Positions 44,946-52,635 of a stretch of DNA of 64,000 nt are shown here, piece after piece. The DNA comes from Aequorivita sublithincola DSM 14238 (lineage in GTDB: Bacteria > Bacteroidota > Bacteroidia > Flavobacteriales > Flavobacteriaceae). How positions within the stretch are numbered: position 1 is the stretch's first letter; each line of letters starts with the position of its first letter. The notes under the pieces are model-generated. The model saw only the letters and a list, made by a program, of their open reading frames with translations. It made no database searches and was not told where the DNA came from. A program made the position numbers and the translations under genes. Location: NCBI RefSeq assembly GCF_000265385.1, contig NC_018013.1, positions 1,081,001-1,145,000 of the forward strand. Direction: 5' to 3'.

Positions 44946-46637
44946 ATGCGCTGGACCCTAAAACCAAAACCCGAACTTGAAAAAGTGAATTCACTCTCAA
45001 AAGCCTTGAAAGTTGAACCGCTTATCGCTTCACTTTTAATACAGCGCGGTGTGGAAACTTTTGAAGAAGCCGAAAAATTTTTCCGTCCAAGTCTCGACGA
45101 TTTGCACGATCCTTTTCTGATGAAGGATATGGATAAAGCGGTAGAACGCATCGAAAAAGCTATCGAAAGAGGAGAAAATATTTTAGTCTATGGTGATTAT
45201 GACGTAGATGGAACTACAAGCGTGGCGCTACTTTCATCCTATTTGAAAAGTCAGTATCCAAATGTTTCAACTTATATTCCAGATAGATATGATGAAGGTT
45301 ATGGAGTTTCATACAAAGGAATTGATTTTGCTGAAGACAACGATTTTTCATTAATAATTGCATTGGATTGTGGTATAAAAGCAATTGAAAAAGTTGCGTA
45401 TGCTTCTGAAAAAAACATCGATTTCATAATCTGCGATCACCACCGTCCGGGCAAAGAAATACCAAAAGCCATTGCGGTTCTCGATCCAAAACGTGAAGAT
45501 TGCGAATATCCTTTTAAGGAATTGTGTGGCTGCGGCGTAGGCTTCAAATTGATTCAAGCTTTGGGCGAAAAGAGAGGTTTGCAAATTGAAGATTTGCTGC
45601 TTTATTTAGATTTGGTAGCCACTGCGATTGGAGCGGATATTGTTCCGATTACTGGCGAAAATAGAATTCTTGCATATTACGGATTGAAAGTAATCAATAG
45701 CAATCCACGAACGGGTTTTAAAGCAATTCTAAAACAAATAAAAAAACAAACCTTAACAATTACGGACGTTGTTTTCATTATCGCCCCACGTATCAATGCC
45801 GCCGGAAGGATGAAACACGGCAATCATGCTGTGACCTTACTTACAGAAACCGATTCTGAAAAAGCCGAAGCGTATGCTGCCGAAATTGAAACCTTTAATA
45901 CAGACCGAAGAGAGGCTGACAAGCAAATTACTGAGGAAGCACTTCAACAAATAATCCAAAATAAAGAGGAAGACCGAAAAACTACAGTAGTTTATCAAGA
46001 AAACTGGCACAAAGGTGTGATTGGTATCGTGGCTTCCCGCTTGACGGAAACTTATTATCGTCCAACTTTAGTTTTTACAAAAAGTGGTGAAAAACTTGCA
46101 GCTTCTGCACGATCCGTAAAAGGATTTGATGTCTATAATGCTTTGGAAAGTTGCTCTGAACACATTGAACAATTTGGTGGGCATATGTATGCTGCGGGAT
46201 TGACTTTGCTTGAAAAGGATTTCGAAAACTTCAAAAATGAATTTGAACGTGTGGTTTCAGAAACCATCGATCCACATTTATTAATTCCAGAAATAAAGAT
46301 TGATGTAGAGATAGATTTAAAAGACATCACTCCAAAATTTTATAGAATTCTAAAACAATTTGCCCCTTTCGGACCAGAAAATATGACGCCAACTTTTATG
46401 ACGCAAAATCTTAAAGACACTGGCTGGGGAAAATGTGTTGGTGAAGATAAAACACATCTACGAGTTGTTGTGAAACAAGGAAATTCAAATCAATTTACAG
46501 GAATTGGTTTCAGTATGGCAAATAAACAAGATATTGCTTGTGGCGAAAAACCATTCAAAGCAGCTTATTGCATTGACGAAAACGAGTGGCAAGGAAATGT
46601 GAGCTTACAACTTCGGTTGAAAGACATTAAAGAATAA
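44946..46637 (+). CDS. recJ: Single-stranded-DNA exonuclease RecJ
   Basis: 5'-3' exonuclease in RecF repair and mismatch repair. 563 aa from ATG 44946 (MRWTLKPKPELEKVN); the ATG at 44919 only adds nine odd residues. DHH motifs: VYGDYDVDGTTS, CDHHRPG, DPKREDC, GCGVGFKLI; DHHA1 motif QFGGHMYAAGLTL. Confidence 0.95.
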   Translation: MRWTLKPKPELEKVNSLSKALKVEPLIASLLIQRGVETFEEAEKFFRPSLDDLHDPFLMKDMDKAVERIEKAIERGENILVYGDYDVDGTTSVALLSSYLKSQYPNVSTYIPDRYDEGYGVSYKGIDFAEDNDFSLIIALDCGIKAIEKVAYASEKNIDFIICDHHRPGKEIPKAIAVLDPKREDCEYPFKELCGCGVGFKLIQALGEKRGLQIEDLLLYLDLVATAIGADIVPITGENRILAYYGLKVINSNPRTGFKAILKQIKKQTLTITDVVFIIAPRINAAGRMKHGNHAVTLLTETDSEKAEAYAAEIETFNTDRREADKQITEEALQQIIQNKEEDRKTTVVYQENWHKGVIGIVASRLTETYYRPTLVFTKSGEKLAASARSVKGFDVYNALESCSEHIEQFGGHMYAAGLTLLEKDFENFKNEFERVVSETIDPHLLIPEIKIDVEIDLKDITPKFYRILKQFAPFGPENMTPTFMTQNLKDTGWGKCVGEDKTHLRVVVKQGNSNQFTGIGFSMANKQDIACGEKPFKAAYCIDENEWQGNVSLQLRLKDIKE

Positions 46638-46672
46638 TTTTGTAGGCTCGAGATTTATCGCGCGCAATTCAA

Positions 46673-47437
46673 TTACTGGTCAGTAGGAAAAGTTTTCAAT
46701 TGAAAAGTATCACCATCAAAAACCCCATAAGTATAATGGTTTATCCAATCCCCGAGATTATAGTAGGTTGAATTTTCACCAACTTTTATTTCCATTGGCA
46801 AATGGCGATGGCCGAAGATGAAATAGTCAAAATGCTTAGTTTCCAGTTTTCGCTTTGAATATTGCGCAAGCCATTCCTGCTCTTCACCTAAAAATTGCTT
46901 GTCATCGTCACCAGAAATCAATTTGTTTTTAACCGAGAGATGCTGCGCCACACGCACGCCAATATCTGGATGTAACCATCGGAAAAGCCATTGAAAAAAT
47001 GAATTCGTAAAAACCTTCTTCATTCTTTTATAACCTTTATCGCCTGGTCCTTTCCCATCGCCGTGACCAATAAAGAAGTGTTTGTTGTTGAACTCGAACT
47101 CCTTTGGATTGTGATATACGGGAATATTTAGTTCCTTTTCAAAATAATCGTGCATCCACAAATCGTGGTTACCTACAAAAAAGTGAATTTGAATGCCACT
47201 GTCGCGTAGTTCTGCTAGTTTTCCTAAAGTCCGCACAAATCCTTTAGGCACCACCGTTTTATATTCAAACCAAAAATCGAAAAGGTCGCCTAGCAAGAAG
47301 ATAACTTCGGCATCGTGTTTAATACTGTCTAACCATTTCACAAAAATCTTTTCGCGCGGCATGCTTTCAGCCATAGTGGGTGCGCCAAGATGGTTATCGC
47401 TGGAAAAGTATATTTTTTTGCCTTGTGGAATTTGCAT
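46673..47437 (-). CDS. lpxH: UDP-2,3-diacylglucosamine diphosphatase (LpxH-type)
   Basis: Lipid A pathway: forms 2,3-diacylglucosamine-1-phosphate. 254 aa. Metallophosphoesterase signature: SSDNHLGA, LLGDLFDFWFEY, VGNHDLWM, IGHGDGKGPGDKGYK, FIFGHRHLP. ATG 47437 chosen; the TTG at 47443 would lie inside the -7 element. Confidence 0.93.
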   Translation of the reverse strand: MQIPQGKKIYFSSDNHLGAPTMAESMPREKIFVKWLDSIKHDAEVIFLLGDLFDFWFEYKTVVPKGFVRTLGKLAELRDSGIQIHFFVGNHDLWMHDYFEKELNIPVYHNPKEFEFNNKHFFIGHGDGKGPGDKGYKRMKKVFTNSFFQWLFRWLHPDIGVRVAQHLSVKNKLISGDDDKQFLGEEQEWLAQYSKRKLETKHFDYFIFGHRHLPMEIKVGENSTYYNLGDWINHYTYGVFDGDTFQLKTFPTDQ

Positions 47438-47440
47438 ATT

Positions 47441-47448
47441 CAAAGATA
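47441..47448 (-). promoter_or_regulatory. -7 element TATCTTTG directly before lpxH
   Basis: Perfect -7 match on the minus strand with only 3 nt to the lpxH ATG; predicts a leaderless or nearly leaderless message, like dxs. Confidence 0.5.
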
Positions 47449-47505
47449 GAGAAAAAGACCCTTCGTTCCGATAACTATTGGGAGCGCTCAGGGTGAAAAT
47501 GTAAA

Positions 47506-47955
47506 TTAATTATCTCCCGCAAACCACTGCGCATAGCTGCTATCGGTTTCTTGAAGTTTTAGGGAATGAAGTTGAATGTTTTTTGGCAAATGCTTCTTTA
47601 TTTTTTCAGAAAAATCTATTACCATCATTTCACTGGTAGGTTGGTAATCTACCAAAAGCACACTATGTCCGCGATCGCTCAATTCCTTCGCCAATTCTAC
47701 GTGAGGCGTATTTTTATTAAAAACTGTAGCGTGATCAAAAACATCTACAATTTCTTCCTTTACAATTTTTTTGAGATCGCTAAAATCAATAACCATCCCA
47801 AATTTCACGTTGGTGTTGTCTTCTATAGGCTTCCCGATTACTGTTACCGAAAGCTTGTAACTGTGTCCGTGCACGTTTCTACATTTGCCGTCATAGCCAT
47901 ATAGAGCGTGGCCAGTTTCAAAAGAAAAAATCTTGGTGATGCGTATCTGGTTCAT
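47506..47955 (-). CDS. 6-pyruvoyl-tetrahydropterin synthase / QueD family
   Basis: 149 aa from ATG 47955 (MNQIRITKIFSFETGHAL). Zinc ligands in ETGHAL and VHGHSYK; catalytic Cys in GKCRNVHGH; later VIDFSDLKKIVKE and DHATVF. Family makes 6-carboxy-tetrahydropterin (queuosine) or pyruvoyl-tetrahydropterin; the Cys spacing fits the QueD side, but no queuosine neighbour is present. A longer frame to 48066 is rejected by the -7 element at 47973. Confidence 0.9.
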   Translation of the reverse strand: MNQIRITKIFSFETGHALYGYDGKCRNVHGHSYKLSVTVIGKPIEDNTNVKFGMVIDFSDLKKIVKEEIVDVFDHATVFNKNTPHVELAKELSDRGHSVLLVDYQPTSEMMVIDFSEKIKKHLPKNIQLHSLKLQETDSSYAQWFAGDN

Positions 47956-47972
47956 AAGATAAAGTTGGGCGA

Positions 47973-47980
47973 CAAAGATA
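47973..47980 (-). promoter_or_regulatory. -7 element (TATCTTTG) of the PTPS/QueD gene
   Basis: Perfect -7 match on the minus strand, 17 nt before the ATG at 47955, giving a short leader. Confidence 0.55.
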
Positions 47981-48109
47981 CAATTTTCTTCGCCCACGAT
48001 TTGGTTTGCTGTATTTGAAAAAAAGGTGCCGTTTTCTTGATTGAAACATACCGTCCCAATGAGCAAAAGATGGCGTTCTTTTAACCCAAAGCAAGCGTGG
48101 TTTTTTTAG

Positions 48110-48143
48110 TTTGTTAAACAAGCCTGTTTCTAACCTATATTTG
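48110..48143 (+). promoter_or_regulatory. Promoter of the 2OG oxygenase gene (TTTG-N22-TATATTTG)
   Basis: TTTG 48110-48113, TATATTTG 48136-48143, about 24 nt before ATG 48168; fixes the start and rejects the frame from 48111. Confidence 0.55.
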
Positions 48144-48167
48144 CTCACTTCCTTAAATGCCCCGACA

Positions 48168-48803
48168 ATGACCGATGAACTATTTGAACAACTGGAATTT
48201 ATTGAAAACCCCCTGTTTGAAACCATTATATCTAATTTGCTTCAGCAGCAATACAGTATTGTGAATGATTTTTTTTCTTCGGAAGAAGTAGAAGTTTTAC
48301 GCAATTCGTTGCTTGCGAAATACGAAGCAGACCGTTTCAAAAAATCTGCCATCGGCAACCGAACAAATGAAGAAGTAGATAAAACCATACGTGGTGATTT
48401 TATTCTTTGGATGGACGAAAACAACGCAAATGAAGCTGAATTGATTTTCTTCAAAAAAATAAGTGAATTGGTTACTTACTTAAACAGCACGTGTTTTTTA
48501 GGAATTCTTCATAAAGAATTTCATTATGCCATTTACCCAACTGGAACGTTTTACAAGCGTCATTTAGATACTTTTCAGAATGACGATCGCCGAAAACTTT
48601 CTATTGTTTGCTATTTAAACGAAGAAAACTGGCTATGCGAAAACGGCGGCGAACTAACCATTTATACCGATAAAGACGCGATCAATATTTTACCACTTCC
48701 AGGACGATTGGTTATTTTTGAAAGCCAAATTTTGGAACACGAAGTGAAAGCTGTAAAGGCTTCAGAACGCATGAGCATTACGGGTTGGCTGAAAACACGT
48801 TAA
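48168..48803 (+). CDS. 2-oxoglutarate/Fe(II)-dependent dioxygenase (prolyl-4-hydroxylase-like)
   Basis: 211 aa. Metal triad visible: HxD in YKRHLDTFQ and distal His in ILEHEVKAV, with the 2OG-binding Arg in ERMSITGWLK; GRLVIFES precedes. Substrate is unknown; bacterial relatives hydroxylate proline in proteins such as EF-Tu. Confidence 0.87.
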   Translation: MTDELFEQLEFIENPLFETIISNLLQQQYSIVNDFFSSEEVEVLRNSLLAKYEADRFKKSAIGNRTNEEVDKTIRGDFILWMDENNANEAELIFFKKISELVTYLNSTCFLGILHKEFHYAIYPTGTFYKRHLDTFQNDDRRKLSIVCYLNEENWLCENGGELTIYTDKDAINILPLPGRLVIFESQILEHEVKAVKASERMSITGWLKTR

Positions 48804-48817
48804 CTAGTTTCTAAAAA

Positions 48818-49129
48818 CTACAGATAAATTTTATGGTCGTGACAATATTTGGCAATATAATCCTGAAGATTTTCCACAGCATTTTTGAAGTTTACACTTT
48901 CACTTTCGCCAAAACGTTCCGCTTCCAGATCGCGTTTTAGTTCCATTGAAGTACTTTCACGGATTTCGCGCAGTAGGATTTTTAGATACTTCTCCTTACT
49001 CATTTCTGAAACTTGTTGCAAATCTATCAGTGCATCGCAGACTACTTCATATTCTGAAACAAGTTCCTTAACCGAAGGATTTTCCTGTAATTCAGGATTA
49101 TTCTTGAAGATTTCTAAAAGTGTTTTCAC
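48818..49129 (-). CDS. Small helical protein of unknown function
   Basis: 103 aa, all-helical, charged (ELVSEYEVVCDALIDLQQV, REIRESTSMELKRDL), no signal. Starts at GTG 49129. Conserved type in flavobacteria by appearance; function not recognised. Same strand as the following small membrane protein and MATE gene. Confidence 0.65.
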   Translation of the reverse strand: MKTLLEIFKNNPELQENPSVKELVSEYEVVCDALIDLQQVSEMSKEKYLKILLREIRESTSMELKRDLEAERFGESESVNFKNAVENLQDYIAKYCHDHKIYL

Positions 49130-49166
49130 AACAATTCATTTTTGAAAAGAAGCAATTCCGAAGAAA

Positions 49167-49265
49167 CTACTTCTTCTTCATTTTTTGATAAACTACTACT
49201 GCGATAACCAAAACCGCCAATATTAAAAACAGGCCAGGGCCGCCGATAAATTTTAACCAATCCAT
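49167..49265 (-). CDS. 32-residue single-pass membrane protein
   Basis: ATG 49265 to TAG 49167. MDWLKFIGGPGLFLILA begins a single membrane helix of ~20 residues, ending in a basic tail (YQKMKKK), with the N-terminus predicted outside. Lies 37 nt upstream of the 103-aa gene and directly behind a heptamer repeat block. Composition (Gly-Pro near the helix start, Lys end) is that of a real small membrane protein; no frame on the other strand explains it. Confidence 0.6.
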   Translation of the reverse strand: MDWLKFIGGPGLFLILAVLVIAVVVYQKMKKK

Positions 49266-49271
49266 AATTAG

Positions 49272-49334
49272 GTGTTCAGTGTTCAGTGTTCAGTGTTCAG
49301 TGTTCAGTGTTCAGTGTTCAGTGTTCAGTGTTCA
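49272..49334 (+). repeat. Heptanucleotide tandem repeat GTGTTCA x9
   Basis: Nine perfect 7-bp copies, 63 bp, filling most of the 78-bp spacer between the MATE stop (49344) and the small-protein start (49265). Confidence 0.95.
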
Positions 49335-49343
49335 GTAAAAGTA

Positions 49344-50672
49344 TTAATTTTCTATGAGCGGAATGTATTTTCTTCGGAATTTAATCATAAGTGCAACCGC
49401 TCGGTAGGCTACCCAAACAATGAGCGCAGCCCAAATTCCCTTCAAACCCCAATCCATATATTTTGAAAAATAAAGCACCGGAATAAAGCCGAAAATAGTT
49501 GCGCCCAAAAGCACGTTTCGAAGATAACTCATTTCGCCTAAACCTTTAAAAATAGAGTCCAATGTGAAAGCAAGGGCATTAAAAGGCAAACAAATAAGCA
49601 CCATAAAAAACATGCCGTAGAAGATAGAGAGCACCATTTCATCTTTATTGAAGAGAATTCCCAAAGGTTTATAAAGCAGCAATCCAATTAAAACTAAAAG
49701 TGCGGCGACGCCTAAATTATATAGATTCACTTTCTTAGTGAGTTTCCACAGCGCACTGTAATTGCGCTCGCCCAATAATTTTCCACCAAGAATATTTCCG
49801 GCAGCACCGTAACCATCAATAAAAAAGGCGGTAAAAATCCAGATATTGAAAGCAATTGTGTGTGCGGCGATGTATTCTTTTCCTAAATCCGCTGCTTCAC
49901 GAGTTGCTAGTATTAATGCGGTGTTTAAAGCCAAGGAGCGTAGAAATAGATTAAAACTCATATTTACCAATCGTCCAATTTCGGGATGTAATGGGAATTT
50001 CAGTTTTAGGGAGATGTCAGTTTTTTTCAAAAGAAAAACCAGAGCCAGCAAAGCCATAACAGCTTGCGAGATAAGACTAGCCCATGCGGCGCCCTTAATT
50101 CCCATTGGTAATATATAGCCTTCAATTCCGTAGACCAAAGCAAAATCGAGTCCAATATTTAATGCGGCGCCAATAGCTGCGATAATCATGGGCCAAAAAG
50201 TATTTTGAAGCCCTCGAAAAAGTCCAAAAACCGCAAATGTGAAAAGTGTAAGCGGAAAACCCCAGACGCGAATGTTGTAATAATCTATGCTAAAAGAAAG
50301 AATCATCCCTTCCGCATTGAGTAGTTTAAAGATTTCTTCAACAAAAAAATAAGTTGAAAACAGCAGGATAATGCTCAACACTATATTGAAATAGATTGCC
50401 TGTGCTGGAAAATTATTGAGTTGGCTAATTTTTCCAGCACCTAAGTTTTGCGAAACAATGGCCGAAATGGCGCTACGTGTTTGCCCCAAAATCCAAATCA
50501 GCGCCGAAAGAAATGCACCAACAATGCCTACCGCTGCAAGTGATTCAATTCCAAATTCCTTAATATTTCCTACAACTGCCGCATCGGTCGCGGATAGTAC
50601 GGGCTCTGCTATTCCTGAGATTATGGCTGGAATGGCGAGTTGCTGGATTCGTTTAAATGAAATGTCGGTCAT
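49344..50672 (-). CDS. MATE-family efflux transporter
   Basis: 442 aa with about 12 membrane helices. IPAIISGIAEPVLSATDAAVVG and a second-half VFGLFRGLQNTFWPMIIAAIGA fit NorM/DinF-type antiporters that expel drugs or toxic metabolites using Na+ or H+. Substrate is not predictable. Followed by heptamer repeats and two small genes on the same strand. Confidence 0.92.
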   Translation of the reverse strand: MTDISFKRIQQLAIPAIISGIAEPVLSATDAAVVGNIKEFGIESLAAVGIVGAFLSALIWILGQTRSAISAIVSQNLGAGKISQLNNFPAQAIYFNIVLSIILLFSTYFFVEEIFKLLNAEGMILSFSIDYYNIRVWGFPLTLFTFAVFGLFRGLQNTFWPMIIAAIGAALNIGLDFALVYGIEGYILPMGIKGAAWASLISQAVMALLALVFLLKKTDISLKLKFPLHPEIGRLVNMSFNLFLRSLALNTALILATREAADLGKEYIAAHTIAFNIWIFTAFFIDGYGAAGNILGGKLLGERNYSALWKLTKKVNLYNLGVAALLVLIGLLLYKPLGILFNKDEMVLSIFYGMFFMVLICLPFNALAFTLDSIFKGLGEMSYLRNVLLGATIFGFIPVLYFSKYMDWGLKGIWAALIVWVAYRAVALMIKFRRKYIPLIEN

Positions 50673-50688
50673 TAACTTTTTGAAAGAA

Positions 50689-50696
50689 CAAAACTA
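50689..50696 (-). promoter_or_regulatory. -7 element (TAGTTTTG) of the MATE gene
   Basis: TAnnTTTG on the minus strand, 16 nt before the ATG; -33 poor. Confidence 0.4.
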
Positions 50697-50766
50697 CGGA
50701 AAAAGCAAAAAGACATTAGACTGGAATGATCTTTAATATTTGAAATTCACCTGAAATGTTAAAGAA

Positions 50767-50799
50767 TTGTGGAAAGAACGATAATTAAGGTTAATTTTG
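50767..50799 (+). promoter_or_regulatory. Promoter of the universal stress protein gene
   Basis: TTG 50767-50769, 22-bp spacer, TAATTTTG 50792-50799; 27 nt before the ATG. Confidence 0.45.
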
Positions 50800-50826
50800 T
50801 ACTCAAATAAATAGAAGTTTAAGACT

Positions 50827-51621
50827 ATGAAAAATATTTTGGTGCCCGTTGGGTCTTCGGAAAATTCGGCAAGTAACTTACAGTACGCCATTGATTTGGC
50901 CAGAGAAATATCTGCCAATGTTTTTGTGGTTTCTGTTTTTCAGGAATTATCAAAAGTGGGCGGACTTTCAAAAGTGAATACCATTTTAAAGGAAGATTCT
51001 GAAAATAGGCTGGAAGAGGTTTTAGCTATGGTTGACAAAAAGGGAGTTTCCGTAGTTGCTCATCCTATAAAAGGTGAAGTTTTAGAAGGCATAAACCGAA
51101 TTAATAAACAAATTCCAATTGATTTGATGGTGCTTCCACCACGAAGCAATTCTATTAAGGAAGAAGTTTATCTTGGAAAAACTTCAGGTAAATTAGTGAA
51201 ACAAACCAATATTCCTATTCTTGTGGTTCCTGAAGGAGCAAAATTTCAAGCGCCAAAAACGATGTTGATGGCTTTTAAAAATGGAACTTTTGAGCACGAT
51301 GAATTGCTGGAAGCTTTGCGTCAGTTCAAAAGTAGTTTCGGAACCGAAGTTCACATACTTCACGTTGAAACTCCAGAAACCACGCCAGAAATGATGGAAG
51401 TGACCGAAAACTTAAAAAGTTTACAAACCTCTTACGCACAGGTTGAAGCTGCAACCACATTTCAGGCAGTAATAGAACATTTTCAGCATTTTCACCCAGA
51501 CATGCTTTGTGTTATTAGAAGAAAACGTGGTTTCTTTAAAAGACTTTGGGAGAAGAACGAGATTCATAAACGCGAATTTCACACTAGTAAACCGTTATTA
51601 GTGCTTCCCGTACAGGAATAA
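50827..51621 (+). CDS. Universal stress protein, two UspA domains
   Basis: 264 aa. First UspA domain ~1-140 (KNILVPVGSSENSASNLQYAI, LGKTSGKLVKQTNIPILVVPEG); second, degenerate ~140-264 ending SKPLLVLPV. The ATP-binding GxxGxxxG is incomplete (GKTSGK only), so nucleotide binding is doubtful. Confidence 0.87.
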   Translation: MKNILVPVGSSENSASNLQYAIDLAREISANVFVVSVFQELSKVGGLSKVNTILKEDSENRLEEVLAMVDKKGVSVVAHPIKGEVLEGINRINKQIPIDLMVLPPRSNSIKEEVYLGKTSGKLVKQTNIPILVVPEGAKFQAPKTMLMAFKNGTFEHDELLEALRQFKSSFGTEVHILHVETPETTPEMMEVTENLKSLQTSYAQVEAATTFQAVIEHFQHFHPDMLCVIRRKRGFFKRLWEKNEIHKREFHTSKPLLVLPVQE

Positions 51622-51644
51622 AATTCATTTTGGAAAATTCCATG

Positions 51645-51673
51645 TTGCCAAATAAAAAAAATTAGTATTTTCG
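51645..51673 (+). promoter_or_regulatory. Promoter of tRNA-Ala
   Basis: TTG 51645-51647, 18-bp spacer, TATTTTCG 51666-51673, 18 nt before the mature tRNA. Confidence 0.5.
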
Positions 51674-51689
51674 CACTCTAAATAATCCC

Positions 51690-51766
<77 letters not shown>

Positions 51767-51797
51767 AAAAACCATCGATTTTACGATGGTTTTTTTT
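51767..51797. terminator. Terminator after tRNA-Ala
   Basis: AAAAACCATCG / CGATGGTTTTT hairpin with T run; overlaps the end of the convergent hydrolase gene. Confidence 0.85.
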
Positions 51798-52635
51798 ATT
51801 TCAGAAAGTCAATTGTAGCTGCAACCGTCTCTTCAAGAAGTTTTGGTAAGTTATTTTCTTCCCAAGGATGTTTTGCATTAAAAACGTGGTCTGCACCATC
51901 AATAATTTTCAACTCGCTTTTTGAATTCCACGAATGGATTGCTTTGCCTTCTTTTAATGAAACGGTTGGATCTTCACTTCCATGAACGATAAGTTGCGAA
52001 ATTTTTAAGTTTTTTACGGCTCGGCTAATTGTAAACCGATCTTCATTTTCCTTAAAATCTAAATAGAATTGAAAATTGTGCGGTAACATTTGCTTCGTGC
52101 GGCTGTTTTCAACGTGTGTAACGCCTGTTTCTTTCCAAGTGTTAAATGAGTCAGTTCCCTCTTGAAATCTTGCTCTAAAATCGCTTACACTGGCCCAGGT
52201 AATCACTTTTTGAATTCGTTTGTCTTCTTCAGCTTTAATTAGAACGATTCCACCACCACGACTGTGACCAATTAAGAAAATTGTTGAAATTTTCTTAGGC
52301 AGATTATTGTTTCCTTTTTCAATTTCATTTAGAATTCTATCAAGATCATCAAGTTCTAAACTGAAATTATTTTCCGCAAAAGCTTCCAAATCTGGAAAAT
52401 CTATGGGTTCTTTTACAGTTCCTCCGTTATGTGAAAAATTAAATTTCAAAAAGCAAAAACCAGCTTTGGCAAAGGCTTCGGCCACTAAATGCCAAGCGCC
52501 CCAATCTTTGAACCCCTTGTAGCCGTGACAAAAAATTACAACGGGTTGCGGCTGTTCAGTTTCGTTATAATAGACATCATAAAGGATTGGCTTTTTATTA
52601 TCGGAAGTGAGAATTTCGTTTTTTCTAATTATCAT
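51796..52635 (-). CDS. Alpha/beta hydrolase (serine esterase-type)
   Basis: 279 aa. Oxyanion motif FCHGYKGFKDWG, nucleophile elbow GHSRGGG, Asp in HGSEDPTVS, His in GADHVF. No signal; cytosolic. Its ATG overlaps the stop of the AddB-like gene (TAATG), so it is translationally coupled. Substrate unknown. Confidence 0.87.
   Translation of the reverse strand: MIIRKNEILTSDNKKPILYDVYYNETEQPQPVVIFCHGYKGFKDWGAWHLVAEAFAKAGFCFLKFNFSHNGGTVKEPIDFPDLEAFAENNFSLELDDLDRILNEIEKGNNNLPKKISTIFLIGHSRGGGIVLIKAEEDKRIQKVITWASVSDFRARFQEGTDSFNTWKETGVTHVENSRTKQMLPHNFQFYLDFKENEDRFTISRAVKNLKISQLIVHGSEDPTVSLKEGKAIHSWNSKSELKIIDGADHVFNAKHPWEENNLPKLLEETVAATIDFLK

Noticed and set aside
49272..49334. Heptamers as CRISPR or attachment site
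   Set aside because: Unit of 7 bp with no spacers and no integrase nearby.
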